Assembly (NCBI RefSeq): GCF_026151205.1
Contig: NC_087079.1
Location: 5,227,230 to 5,291,229 of the forward strand
DNA from: Bolinopsis microptera
Taxonomy: Eukaryota; Ctenophora; Tentaculata; Lobata; Bolinopsidae
Length of the DNA stretch: 64,000 nucleotides
Reading direction: 5' to 3'
Shown: positions 10,748 through 25,700 of the stretch, in pieces
How the letters are laid out: the number at the start of each line of letters is the position of its first letter
Numbering within the stretch: position 1 is the first letter of the stretch
Translations under genes and position numbers: made by a program
The notes under the pieces: generated by a model
Told to the model about the DNA's origin: nothing
What the model saw: the letters and a program-made list of their open reading frames with translations, nothing else
The model's database searches: none

Positions 10748-13700
10748 GTAAGCTCAAATCACTGAACTATCGATAGAATTTTTTAAGTACAAAATTTTTG
10801 TGTTCTACAGTCTTGCAAACCATGAAAAATGTAAATAAAGAAGTTTTCAAAATGGCTTTGAATCTTTCCAATTAGTTTATACATACTCTATCGAATACAA
10901 TTTGCAAAGATTACCTGTTAGAAACAACATTATTTGTCTTCAGGCAACAGGAAGCCCAGCTAAATCTGAAGAATCATCAGAATGACCTTCCAAAGATCCT
11001 AGCTAAAGAGCTGGAGAATCAGATGAGCTACCTTAAAGAAGGTTAAACAGAGTTTAAACCGACATTCATGTAAAATGAAATGAGTCATTTATCATATCTC
11101 AACTTTTCATCACTTTTATATCATTATTATACACGATGCTACTACTACTGCTACTGTATATAATATATTATATAAAGTAAATCTTGTATTTAGTTTGAAA
11201 GAAAAGGGAATACAGACTTGATAATACGCTCTACAACTAACTGTCTATTTGGATTAAGTACAGACCACTACTGAAACACAGAAAATCGATAATTCACATT
11301 ATAACTCTATATTTTCAGTTTTTGACTCAGGAGGGGACGCTACGCTGCCCCTATCTCGAGCTCACGGTCTCATACTTTATCTGGTGATATTATCGAGGTA
11401 CTCGTCTTTATCTTTAGTGTTCGAGTGGATATGACGTTAAATTCTTGAAAATTCTAGGTTTTTAAGAGAGACAAAGAAATTGTCAAATTACATGCTTAGC
11501 TAAACTGTTCAAGAAAAATGTTTTCCAACCAAATAAGTTTCTTACTTGAACAAATTTTTAACAGCTATACTCTACCTTTATTACATAATATCATAAAACC
11601 AGAACCAATCTCCTCAGATGCAGCGAGAACATACAGCCACTATCGCAAGCTCAGCTGGACGTGTCCATATCATACGCAGCAGTTGTCACTTCTCAGACCC
11701 TTACTAAGACGTGTATAGCTGTTGTGAACAATGCTAATCTGCCTGTCAGTAATGTCAACGCTAACCAAGCAGTAGCTAACTGGCTACAAGCCATACTTTT
11801 AGAGGTAAATTGAGAGAAATGTGGGTAATGGCTAAAGTTAATTATACTAGAACTTCTAGACAGTTTAAAATTGAGGAGTTCAGCTACATTATAATATTAT
11901 TATATTATTATACGATTGTTTGCTCTACTTGAATAACAAAAATAATACCTTGAGAAATTATGCATTCAAGTTTTAATCAGACATTGTCAAGAATGCAGAC
12001 ATGCTATAATGATGATTGGAGAGTGTAATTAGTGAAGATTGAGTTGGTCTGTTGTGTTAGAATATTGTTATTTCACACCACCTGTAATAACAAGAGTATG
12101 TTTTCAGATAACATGCTATTACAGTTTCATGTGCGATAGACAGAACAACTGGATGAACATTGTCAAGAGGTAACGATTATTACATTCGATATTATATTAA
12201 ATGTTTAATATTAAATTAATATATTAAATGTCAAATTTTAGTAAATTTGAATATTCTGATTACGACAGTCCTATGTCTGATCATCCCCACCAGAATCCAA
12301 ATTACATTACCAGATACTAAATGTTAATGTTGGGCAAGTAGAGACTGTCTGTTTAAGATCTTTAAAATGATGATTCCGAAACACCACCGCTGGCTTTAAC
12401 CCCCCCCCTATCACTATAACGACCCCACTTTACAGCTGTAAAGAAGAGACCCTGCTAGACGCACTAGCACTAGACGACCCCGCCAGTATACAAGCTCCTG
12501 TAGTAGTGTCTAACCTCAGCGCTCACAGCGTTCTCAACACCACTGCTAGAGGCAACTTTAGGATTGCCATTAATGGTAACATTATATATGTTTTAATTAT
12601 ATTAGTGGAGTTATGTAGTTCTAGCTACCAATTATGATAAAGGAATGCTGTTATCTCAATATCAGTTGTGACCTCATGATAGACCTTTACCGATAGTTGA
12701 AATTCGTCATCTAGCGCTAGATTATGCTATGACGATAGATGACACTAGATAACGCTATCTAGCGTCAGATAACGCTAACTACGCGACACTGTCGCCAGAA
12801 TACTCACTATTTGAAGAGAATTTTGGACTTTTTGTGGACAACATCTAGCACTAGATGTCGAATTTTAACGATCGGTAAAGAGGTAAAGGTCTCTCATGAT
12901 CTGGTAGGACGTCATAATAGGAAATGCATTATTCCTCATACTTTTCTGACTTACAGGTATCTTCAACAGTAAAGAGTGTAAAGTTAAGCACAAGCTCTTA
13001 GCTTTGGATTTGTTAGGAACATTCCTTTGTGGAGGAGAGGTAAGCAAGGAATTTATGATTTTGACGACAGTGACGACAGTCTACTTTGTGATGACAGTCT
13101 ACTTTGTGACGACAGTCTACTTTGTGACGACATCTAGTCTTATTCAATGACGATCGTTTTTCAATTTATTTAAATTAAATGTTTCGTTGGTATGGAATTT
13201 CTTTTCGATTTCCTGAACTTTCTATATTTTCACTTTCTATAATTTATTCACTGTAATTCTACATACAGTACTTTATAAATTTATAAAAATTCGAAACCTT
13301 GAAAATTTGGTTAAAGGCAAACCGGCTATATTCAATATTGTGACCCAGTTTTTCTTGTTTATTTATGTCAGCCCTTTTCCCAGATTTGTGTCCAACCACT
13401 TTATTTCAAACTGTAAGATTTCAATTTGGAACCCAATGAATAGAAGGCATCACAATAGTTCTAACGTTCTTTTTTATTATGTGATTTTATCACACCGTTT
13501 TCTGTGCGATTTTATCACACCGTTTTCTGTGCGATTTTATCACACCGTTTTCTGTGTGATTTTATCACACCGTTTTCTCTGTGATTCATCACACCGTTTT
13601 CTCTGTGATTTCATCACACCGTTTTCTCTGTGACTTCATCACACCGTTTTCTCTGTGATTTTATCACACCTTTTTCTCTGTGATTTTATCGCACTGTTTA

Positions 13701-16700
13701 TTGTGTGATTTTGTCACACCGTTTCATTGTGTGATTTTATCGCACCGTTTCATTGTGTGATTTTATCACACCGTTTCATTGTGTGATTTTATCACACCGT
13801 TTCATTGTGTGATTTTATCACACCGTTTCATTGTGTGATTTTATTATACCGTTTTCCGGTTTTCTGTGTGATTTCATCGCACTCTTTATTGTGTGATTTC
13901 ATCCCGTTAACCTGCAGTCTCCTCACGTGATTCTGACTGAAGTGTGCTACAACATGTCCTGTCTGGTGTCGGTGAGGGTCTTAGTCCGTGGTAGCACCGT
14001 TATACTGATAAACACCTGATTAATGATTACACGTCATATTACCTTAGTTCTCCCCCCCCCCACTATAACTCCCCCCACTCCCCCTCCCCGTGGTAGCACC
14101 GTTATACTGATAAACACCTGATTAATGATTACACGTCATATTACCTTAGTTCTCCCCCTCCCCCCCCCCACTATAACTCCCCCCCACTCCCCCTCCCCGT
14201 GGTAGCACCGTTATACTGATAAACACCTGATTAATGATTACACGTCATATTACCTTAGTTCTCCCCCCCCCCACTATAACCCCCCCCACTCCCCCTCCCC
14301 GTGGTAGCACCGTTATACTGATAAACACCTGATTAATGATTACACGTCATATTACCTTAGTTCTCCCCCCCCCCCACTATAACTCCCCCCACTCCCCCTC
14401 CCCGTGGTAGCACCGTTATACTGATAAACACCTGATTAATGATTACACGTCATATTACCTTAGTTCTCCCCCCCCCACTATAACTCCCCCCACTCCCCCT
14501 CCCCGTGGTAGCACCGTTATACTGATAAACACCTGATTAATGATTACACGTCATATTACCTTAGTTCTCCCCCTCCCCCCACTATAACTCCCCCCCACTC
14601 CCCCTCCCCGTGGTAGCACCGTTATACTGATAAACACCTGATTAATGATTACACGTCATATTACCTTAGTTCTCCCCCTCCCCCCCCCCACTATAACTCC
14701 CCCCACTCCCCCTCCCCGTGGTAGCACCGTTATACTGATAAACACCTGATTAATTATTACACGTCATATTACCTTAGTTCTCCCCCCCCCACTCCCCCTC
14801 CCCGTGGTAGCACCGTTATACTGATAAACACATGATTAATGATTACACGTCATATATTACCTTAGTTCTCCCCCTCCCCCCCCCCACTATAACTCCCCCC
14901 CACTCCCCCTCCCCGTGGTAGCACCGTTATACTGATAAACACCTGATTAATGATTACACGTCATATATTACCTTAGTTCTCCCCCCCCCCCCCCACTCCC
15001 CCTCCTCGTGGTAGCACCGTTATACTGATAAACACCTGATTAATTATTACACGTCATATTACCTTAGTTCTCCCCCTCCCCCCCACTATAACTCCCCCCA
15101 CTCCCCCTCCCCGTGGTAGCACAGTTATACTGATAAACACCTGATTAATTATTACACGTCATATTACCTTAGTTCTCCCCCTCCCCCCCCACTATAACTC
15201 CCCCCCACTCCCCCTCCCCGTGGTAGCACCGTTATACTGATAAACACCTGATTAATGATTACACGTCATATATTACCTTAGTTCTCCCCCCCCCCCTCAC
15301 TCCCCCTCCTCGTGGTAGCACCGTTATACTGATAAACACCTGATTAATTATTACACGTCATATTACCTTAGTTCTCCCCTCCCCCCCCACTCCCCCTCCC
15401 CGTGGTAGCACCGTTATACTGATAAACACCTGATTAATTATTACACGTCATATTACCTTAGTTCTCCCCCTCCCCCCCACTATAACTCCCCCCCACTCCC
15501 CCTCCCCGTGGTAGCACCGTTATACTGATAAACACCTGATTAATTATTACACGTCATATTACCTTAGTTCTCCCCCTCCCCCCCACTATAACTCCCCCCC
15601 CACTCCCCCTCCCCGTGGTAGCACCGTTATACTGATAAACACATGATTAATTATTACACGTCATATTACATTAGTTCTCCCCCTCCTCCCCCCACTCCCC
15701 CTCCCCGTGGTAGCACCGTTATACTGATAAACACCTGATTAATTATTACACGTCATATTACCTTAGTTCTCCCCCTCCCCCCCCCCCCCACTCCCCCTCC
15801 CCGTGGTAGCACCGTTATACTGATAAACACCTGATTAATGATTACACGTCATATTACATTAGTTCTCCCCCTCCTCCCCCCCACTCCCCCTCCCCTTGGT
15901 AGCACCGTTATACTGATAAACACATGATTAATTATTACACGTCATATTACATTAGTTCTCCCCCTCCTCCCCCCCCCCACTCCCCCTCCCCGTGGTAGCA
16001 CCGTTATACTGATAAACACCTGATTAATTATTACACGTCATATTACCTTAGTTCTCCCCCTCCCCCCCACTATAACTCCCCCCCCCACTCCCCCTCCCCG
16101 TGGTAGCACCGTTATACTGATAAACACCTGATTAATTATTACACGTCATATTACCTTAGTTCTCCCCCCCCCCCCCCCCCCCCACTCCCCCTCCCCGTGG
16201 TAGCACCGTTATACTGATAAACACCTGATTAATTATTACACGTCATATTACCTTAGTTCTCCCCCTCCCCCCCCACTCCCCCTCCCCGTGGTAGCACCGT
16301 TATACTGATAAACACCTGATTAATGATCACACGTCATATTACATTAGTTCTCCCCCTCCTCCCCCCCCACTCCCCCTCCCCGTGGTAGCACCGTTATACT
16401 GATAAACACCTGATTAATGATTACACGTCATATTACATTAGTTCTCCCCCTCCCCCCCCCCCACTATAACTCCCCCCCCACTCCCCCTCCTCGTGGTAGC
16501 ACCGTTATACTGATAAACACATGATTAATTATTACACGTCATATTACCTTAGTTCTCCCCCTCCCCCCACTATAACCCCCCCACTCCCCCTTCTCGTGGT
16601 AGCACCGTTATACTGATAAACACCTGATTAATTATTACACGTCATATTACCTTAGTTCTCCCCCCCCCCCCACTATAACCCCCCCCACTCCCCCTCCCCG

Positions 16701-19700
16701 TGGTAGCACCGTTATACTGATAAACACCTGATTAATGATTACACGTCATATTGTAACCTTAGTTCTCCCCCCCCCCCCCCCACTATAACTCCCCCCACTC
16801 CCCCTCCCCGTGGTAGCACCGTTATACTGATAAACACCTGATTAATGATTACACGTCATATTACATTAGTTCTCCCCCTCCCCCCCACTATAACCCCCCC
16901 CACTCCCCCTCCCCGTGGTAGCACCGTTATACTGATAAACACATGATTCTACTACACGTCATATTACCTTAGTTCTCCCCCTCCTCCCCACTATAACCCC
17001 CCCCCCCCCACTCCCCCTCCCCGTGGTAGCACCGTTATACTGATAAACACCTGATTAATGATTACACGTCATATTACATTAGTTCTCCCCCTCCCCCCCC
17101 CCCACTATAACTCCCCCCCACTCTTCCTCCCCGTGGTAGCACCGTTATACTGATAAACACCTGATTAATTATTACACGTCATATTACCTTAGTTCTCAAA
17201 CATTTGAGCGACAATAAATTTAGGTGGCCCTCTCTTTCAAAATTACCTCGTCTAAAAAAAGTAAAAAATGAATATCCTGCCGAAAGTTTTGGCACATAAA
17301 TCTTTGGGAACTAAGGTTTAATATACTGCTATTAGTGGTGTTAACACCTGATTCTCTGAAATATTATAGTATTTTAGTATGTCTGATCTCTTGTTGGTGA
17401 AGATTAGATTTAACTTTGATTCCGAGATTTGATCCCCCGGTCTTAGTGACCTGATCCCTTGTTCTTAGTAATGTGATCTTTAAAGAATAGGATCGTTCAA
17501 AGAGGAGATCCACTTGTATTAAAACACTTAGCAGAGATTCAATTAATGTTACGGTATCTCTTAAATTGAACCTAATTAGCTTTATTAGTCCTATTAGCCT
17601 GGTCAGCTGCTCTTCACTGTTATATCTATCATTGAAATGATCAGCCTCCTCATTTTTCATTGATCTGAGTTCTGACCCGTCTTTGTCTAGAAATATCATC
17701 TTATATCTCGTACATTTGATATCAATGTTAACCGGGATGTAATTATATCAAATAAGCACAGGTTTTATGTGTCCTCTGATTAACTACAGATTTTCAGGTC
17801 ACGTGATTATTAATTATGACTAATTAATTATGACTAATTAATTATGACTCATTGTCAATACCTGTCTTAGCTCCTGAGAGGTATGATATTGGGAATATTA
17901 ATTGAACTGAATTATATAACTGATGAACTGGTTATTTTTCTCATAAATTTCTAATTTTCTGGTAAAACCCACCCCAAATTTAACCTGTCTCTAATATTAT
18001 AATATTATAATAACCCAGGAAACAGCGTGTGGTATTATAAACGACAGTACGTTCACAGCCTTACTCTCCCTGATAAACACGTGCCCTGAACACAGAGACC
18101 TAGTTATACAGTGTGTTCTTATCTACATTCAGCAGACCCACAACTCCAGACCTGATAAGGTAGGACATCCTTCGTTCGTTCGTTCGTTCGTTCGTTCGTT
18201 CGTTCGTTCGTTCGTTCGTTCGTTCGTTCGTTCGTTCGTTCGTTCGTTCGTTCGTTCGTTCGTTCGTTCGTTCGTTCGTTCGTTCGTTCGTTCGTTCGTT
18301 CGTTCGTTCGTTCGTTCGTTCGTTCGTTCGTTCGTTCGTTCGTTCGTTCGTTCGTTCGTTCGTTCGTTCGTTCGTTCGTTCGTTCGTTCGTTCGTTCGTT
18401 CGTTCGTTGTATTTTGTGTTACTTGATATTAGTTCTGATTTGGAGCGCAGCTAACATATTATGTAATAATGAATATGTCGATTATAATGGTAATCGGTAA
18501 CGCACGTGATTATTATATTTATCATTTAATAATAGTGTAAATTCACACGATCATTCGAGTTAATATTCACAAATAATGATGTTCTTTATTGTTTCAGAGA
18601 CAAATTGACGTCAGATCCCTGCTGAGCATTTACCTTCAGGAAATTTCTCTCAAGTAAGTAAATTAGCAAACAGTTGAATGATTTTAAGCAGATGCCCGCT
18701 TTATTAACAAATATACTAGGGATCTGTTTACAGAATAAGGATGTTTGGAGATATCATGAAGATTGGCAGGGGTTTTGTTTTTTTGACCAAATCTGTTTGC
18801 AATGATCAGATGAATCGAAACAAAACTTGATATCCAAAATTAGCAAGGGATCACAATTGCATCCAAATATAATATTCTCATCAACATTTAAAGTTATCCA
18901 GCACAACATTGACAGATACAATGAGGCACAGAAACTGCTCCGTAGAAGCAACAATATATAAACTGTCACGTTAGGTATTTGATATACATGTTAGGTATTT
19001 GATATAACAGATTCAATACTAAACGTACCTCGGTTTCCTTCCGGAATACTATTGTATTGTTGCCATATCCCCTCGCCTAATATGTCATAACCACATCGAC
19101 TACTCAGTTGTTACTTGTCTTTATTTACTGAATTCTACTATTAAGTTTAAGAGAGTTTAACCGTCCAATAGAAAGCCCGGAATCACACCAATCACAAAGT
19201 GCTCTCAGATATTGCCACGGGCCTACTGTTTGACACAAGAATAAAGATGCAGTTCAGTGCTGTTATTGTATACGACACACATTGGAACTTCGGCACAGAA
19301 CAATGTGGACCATTTCTTTGACCTCAGTGTATAAAATAATTCTATAAAATACTTCTCACAGTATATTAAATAAAATAATTATATGAAATACTTCAGTATA
19401 TTAAATAAAATACTTATATGAAATACTTCAGTATGTTAAATAAAATACTTATATGAAATACTTCAGTATATTATGTAAAATAATTACATGAATAACTGAA
19501 GTACATTGTATTACTCCTTACCTCACAATAATTATTAACAATTGCCTCACCTTGTAATAACCTTTCCGTAACCAATACCACATGGCAGGTAAGAGGAGGT
19601 AAAAGGAGGAGCCATACATTTACATACCAAATATTTAAGCGTACATACTTACTTTGAGTACTTTGAGTACTTTGTACAATACGCAGAGACCACTGAATCA

Positions 19701-22700
19701 CCGGGATTAAGCTTTATCGTTGTCTTTATATCGATCACGTGATGCCCATATATGGTAACACGTGATGCCCATATATGGTAATAATATCTGGTGATGTACT
19801 CTGTGTAGTGTGTACTCGTATATTCGCATAATGAGAATAAGTTGACACCAGATGTGACCATTTCTAGGTCACGTGACCAAGTTTAAAACTAATATTTAAC
19901 GTGTGATTTCCTTGTTCGCTTAAATATGTAGTAAATTATACATAATACCTTGGATAAGCCTTGAAACATGATTAATGACAGAAGCTGTTTTGAACCCTGT
20001 ATTTACAGTTATTATATTACGTAGACACCGCATCATATTGATGTTAAAAATACTTTAGTGAAATCCAATGCTGCTCTAATATCTGTAAATACCATCCTGT
20101 TATCTTTATCGCCGAGCAAGTGGTTTCGTATATGTGTCGTAATTTGGAATACTTCAAAGGGAAGGATACAAACTTCCTCATTAGAATATATCTGATAATT
20201 GGTAAAACACAGTGTCTATAATTGTTACTCTGTTACTTCATAACAGTGCTGATGATAGTACGGAAGCAGTACTCGACAAGGCGTACTGGCGTGTCAATTT
20301 GAAATGTTGGGTGGAAACTGTACCATGTATACCTGATAAACCATTGTATAAGCACATGTGTAACAGGACATCATGTGTAACAGCACATCATGTGTAACAG
20401 GACATGTGTAACAGGACATGTGTAACAGGACATCATGTGTAACAGCACATCATGTGTAACAGCACATCGTGTGTAACAGCACATGTGTAACAGCACATGC
20501 AATGTGTAACAGCACATCATGTGTAACAGCACATCATGTGTAACAACATATCATGTGTAACAGCACATCATGTGTAACAGCACATCATGTGTAACAGCAC
20601 ATCATGTGTAACAGCACATCATGTGTAACAGATACCAACTGAAGGGATGTAGTGAGTTGCCTAAATATTGCTTTGTTTCAGAGCCAAGGATGAGGAGTAT
20701 GAAATGCTTTCCCTGTACATCGGTAAGTGACATTCCGATCATATCCACTGTCCGATTATAAATTTGAGTTTTTCTCATTTCTGTCACTGGACTCAAGATT
20801 GTGTTTGTACTGATTAACCTTGTAAATATTACGAACACCGTGTATATGGTCGTGTATTTTGAGTAGATTTTATGAAGTGACCACTGCGTAATCAGTTATA
20901 CAGACAATACCCAGACATTCACTGCGGCAATGCTCTGCATTTTGGTGGTCAAAGGGTCTACTTAATTTTAAATTGGAACGCGCGAGTCAAATTATTTTAT
21001 GTTTATCGCGCGAACGTCATGATATTCCCATGAAATATAGAATTTAAGATTGCAAATGAAATGGATCGAGAAAGCAAGTAAAAACAATCCCATAATCTGA
21101 TCTTTCGTTAACTAATAAACCCCCAACATTTCAGAACTAATCCCCCGGATTCTGAGAGTGAAGGACCGACCGTCTCTCCAGTCGTCTTTCCTCGGAGTGT
21201 TCGTGTTCGATAAGTTGTTCAGAGTTTTGAGCGAGTGCAACGCTCGAGAAGCTGTTATTATCAGTTGTATCAGAGCCTACTCTTCACTGATGAGAAAATC
21301 ATCCTCATGTGAGTTATAAATCAGGCTGGGTATTGATTCTGTTTGCTCTGGTGTGAAGCTATGTAATGATGAAAAAACAGTTAATCTTGTAATTAGTAAC
21401 TTGATAGGAGATAATAATATTATGTAGCAATGACATAAATCGTGCTCGAATGTTTGCAGCATTCTTTGAAATTATTGAATTTTGCTCAAATTTGTTTAAC
21501 TGAATTCCTGAACATCTTGTTTAGCTCGTTTAACCCTTCATTGGAAGTTATATTTAAAGTTAAACATACCTATGTTTAACGATTACATGAGCTTGGATTG
21601 GGTTTAGACAACGTTCCTTAAGCGTTTGCAAATACTGTGTCATCCTTCTACACATCGACATAGAGACAGAGAGATGAGAAAAATAATCAGAAAATTTGCT
21701 TTTTTAGATTGCAAGACTTTAATTCTACCATGATTTAATAGTATGATAGTTGGGTGATATTAACGTACTATACACATGTATCAGCGTGTTTAAAAATGTA
21801 TGGCCTGTTTCTCACTTAATACTTTCTATTTCCAGCCAAAGAGGAGTTCGAAGCCCACATAGGGTATTTAAAAATGCTGGATAATATAACATCCCCCTCT
21901 CTCAAGATCATACAAGCTATCCTTGACATGGTGAGCATTGATAATCGTCCTGAAATCTGTGTTTTCCAATCCAAGCACAACTCTGACATTTCTTAAATAT
22001 CTTAGGTTATATCCACTCTGCTCTGAACTATTGAACGAAAGCAAGGAGTATGTGTCTTACTTAAAGTATTTATATTGAAATTTTAGTCTCACCTACAACC
22101 CCCTGACTAGGTCGTGGAAGGACAACATAAAGCAGAGTTTATTGTAATCCAGAACTTGGAGCTGCTAAAAGTGTTTCTCAAGTGGTCCTTCACCATGCCT
22201 GGGGATTCTGAGAACGAGTTCTTATCATATCTTCTAGATAAGATCCTGGATATAATCACTGCCAACATGCTATCAGTCATGAGGTAAGAACCTAACAATA
22301 TGGTTATATCTGTATTCTATCCGTGAAACTGATAATTTGGATCCCATTTGGATAACTGGTAATGAAAAACGCCACACGACGTGTTCAGCTTTAGGCTAGG
22401 AAGAATGTCCTAGAATAAATAATGTGAAAAACCGTGAGAAGATCGCGCAGAAAGTGGAATTTCTGCAATTGTTTCAATATTATTTCAATACAAGTACTAA
22501 AGAACTAAGCATGATTTAACACTGAGATGGTTACAGGTGCAGCAGTGGCGGGATAATAACAGTTATAACAAGTTTCCTGTCCTCCCCCACACGACCCCTC
22601 ACCTCACATCTTGTCGAGCAGCTCCTGGCTATAGTGGAGAAAATAGGAGGGTACGTCACATTTGTGTCTCTTTTAAAGAGACGTGTCATTTGTACAATGT

Positions 22701-25700
22701 ACAATGTACAATGTACATGTTTCTCTTGTTGTCAGTTATTATATCTTTATATTCACTATTATCTTGTGTGTATATTTGAACTGCTATACTATAATGGTCT
22801 GGCAACCATCTAATGTTCGCATGTTTGTTATCTGAAGTTTCACCCAGCTTTTGTCGCTCTACCATGAGAATAGCCATATGGAAAATAATTTCCCTCCCCA
22901 CAATTGGTACTTTGCAGGTATTCTATATCTGCGATCGAGGTCCGACAATTCATCCTCCTATTTCAAGTAGATTATCAGATTGTGAGTATTAAATATTTAA
23001 AACGTATCTTACATTTTTCTAGCCTTTATTTCCGAATTGAAACACTTCACATGACTACATTTTTCCAGCCTCTATTTTCCGAACTAATAAGCCTAATAAA
23101 GAGGTCCGGTCATTTCATCATTAATTACGGCAGTGTAAGAAACGACCGAGGTACACAGAACATGTAAAATCCGGATTGGAATATTATTTATAAGTCGCAT
23201 AGTTGAAATGTTCTCTTGGGTAAATTTCTATTGATCCCGTTTGATGCGACAAGAAAAAGGCTCTTATCAGGAAAGGAATTATTCAACGTTTCAATGTGAC
23301 AACATCGTATTCATGATCTCAATAAATGTATTTAATTGTAGTTGTGAAAATAGTTTAAAAACTTCTTTAAAAAAAACCATTTTCACAACTACAATTAAAT
23401 ACATTTATTGAGATCATGAATACGATGTTGTCACATTGAAACGTTGAATAATTCCTTTCCTGATCATAAGAGCCTTTTCCTTGTCGCATCAAACGGGATC
23501 AATAGAAATTTACACAGAACACTTACTTACTTAAAATTTGATCATGACGGGAGTATTGTTAATTTCAGCCGAATTTCACGGAAAGGTTACAAGTTTCTCT
23601 TGAAAGGATGGCGAAAGGAAAAGGGGCTGAGGGTCCTAACCACTTCTTCGATCTACAGCACCAAACTGCCGTAAGTATTGTTACCACACTGGACTGGGAG
23701 ACTCGCCCGATCAAAAGGAGTGCCCGGTGAGATTTACTAACTATTTTAGAGAGGCAACTTGGTCGTTTAGCTCCGGACAGTCTATGCAACGTCTATGCAA
23801 CGTCCATGCAACAACAAAAGAACCGTCTATGCAACGTCTATGCAACGTCCCTGCACAATGAACACTCTATGCACACTCCCTGCACGGTCAGTCTATGCAA
23901 CGTCTATGCAACGTCTATGCAACGTCTATGCAACGTCCCTGCACAGTACCATATGAACACCGGCTACTAGCCGGCTACTAGCCGGCTAGTAGCCACTTTT
24001 GTAATAACAGCTCCTCAACTTCACATTACCAACCGGCTACTAACCGGCACTTGAAAAGTGGTCACTAGCCGGCTACTAACCGGCTACTAGCCGGCTAGTG
24101 ACCACAAAGTGGCTACTAACCGGCTACTAAGCGGTCACTAGCCGGCTAGTAGCCGGTTTAGAACCGGCTACTAATAGGTCTGCTTTAGAGCCGGCTAGTG
24201 ACCGGTTAGTAGCCGGTTAGTAGCCACTTGGTGGTTACTAGCCGGTTAGTAGCCGGTTAGTAGCCGGCTAGTGACCGCTTTTCAAGTGCCGGCTAGTAGC
24301 CGGTTGTTAATGTGAAGTTGAGGAGCTGTTATTACAAAAGTGGCTACTAGCCGGCTAGTAGCCGGCTAGTAGCCGGTGTTCATATGGTACTGTGCAGGGA
24401 CGTTGCATAGACGTTGCATAGACGTTGCCAACAGGGGACGCTTTTTCAGCAGGGGGGGGGGGCGCCAACAGGCAACGTTGCACCACTAAACCAGTGTAGT
24501 TGTCATGGTAACTAGTGTAGTTGTCATGGTAACCAATCTAATTGTCACGGTAACCAGGGTAGTTATCATATAAACACTGCTTTTCTGCAGGGTATAACTG
24601 TTCCAGAGATAAAAGTGTGGCCGCACGGTAAGAATTGTTACACGTTTGTGTGCTGGTTTAAACTAGACCTGAAGAGTGCCGGACGTCGTCCCATGTCCCC
24701 CGACACAACCCTCTGTGAAGAGAGATATACCTTATACAGGTTAGAGAACTGGTGTACATGTATCAGATTAAGAAACTTTGACGAAAGTTTGGGCATTTTC
24801 GAAATACATTTTGTACATATTGGAAATATTATAATTAAGGTTATTTCATGATTGAAAATATATTGTTTTCATGACACAAATAACTTTATTAAGACATGTG
24901 TTTTCAGTTTTTACAATGCTAACGGCTACGGGTTCGAAGGATTCTTCCGACCGGACGGAACACTACACATAGCAGTTTGTAACCGAAAAGAATTCACAAC
25001 AACTTCTGTTGATCACAACTTTCTAGACAACAAATGGGTAAGCAAGAGATTCTGAACCAGTTTCTGAGTTCTTAGAATCGTTTGATTGGAATCAGTTTCA
25101 GATGTGAACCCTGGCTTGGTGCTTGGTGGGTTTTACTATAATAGTAGGACGACTCCGAAAGCCGATTCCAACAAAATTACAAATTTCGGCTGAATCAGTT
25201 ATTATTAGAACCATGCAACTATGAGAAACCCCATTGATATGTCATATGGTAATACCATTCTCACTAACACATATTTATACATATTATAAACAAATAAAGA
25301 CTCCAACAATACTACTATAACTAGTGTATAGTTCTACCATATGTATAATATAATTTCAGCATTTCCTTGGTATTTCTCACCGTAGCCCCCCGCCAGTACC
25401 CACCAAATTCCCGGTACAACCTCGTACTGATCCCACTTTCTCTGCCAGCCCTCACGTGATGCCCTTATATGGGCATCATCTCACGTGATGCCCTTATATG
25501 GGCATCATCTCACGTGACCTATGGATCTCGGTAATCAGCGGGGAGGTGACCCATATTGACGCTACAATAAGCGAGACTTTTCGTTTAGTAGTCAGATTAA
25601 TCCGAATTACGCATAGTTCTGGAGTTGCATGTTGATTTAAACTGATTTTATCGAGTTTATTTTTTGGAATCGACTCCAGAAAAAAACTTCGATGAAATCA

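Noticed and set aside
13307-13633. 108-codon plus-strand ORF with repeated FLCDFITP
   Set aside because: It is the translation of the TTTTATCACACCG minisatellite, not a gene.
13990-17196. Resemblance to a CRISPR array (regular repeats)
   Set aside because: Repeats are head-to-tail satellite units with C-tract length changes, no unique spacers and no cas genes; the genome is eukaryotic.
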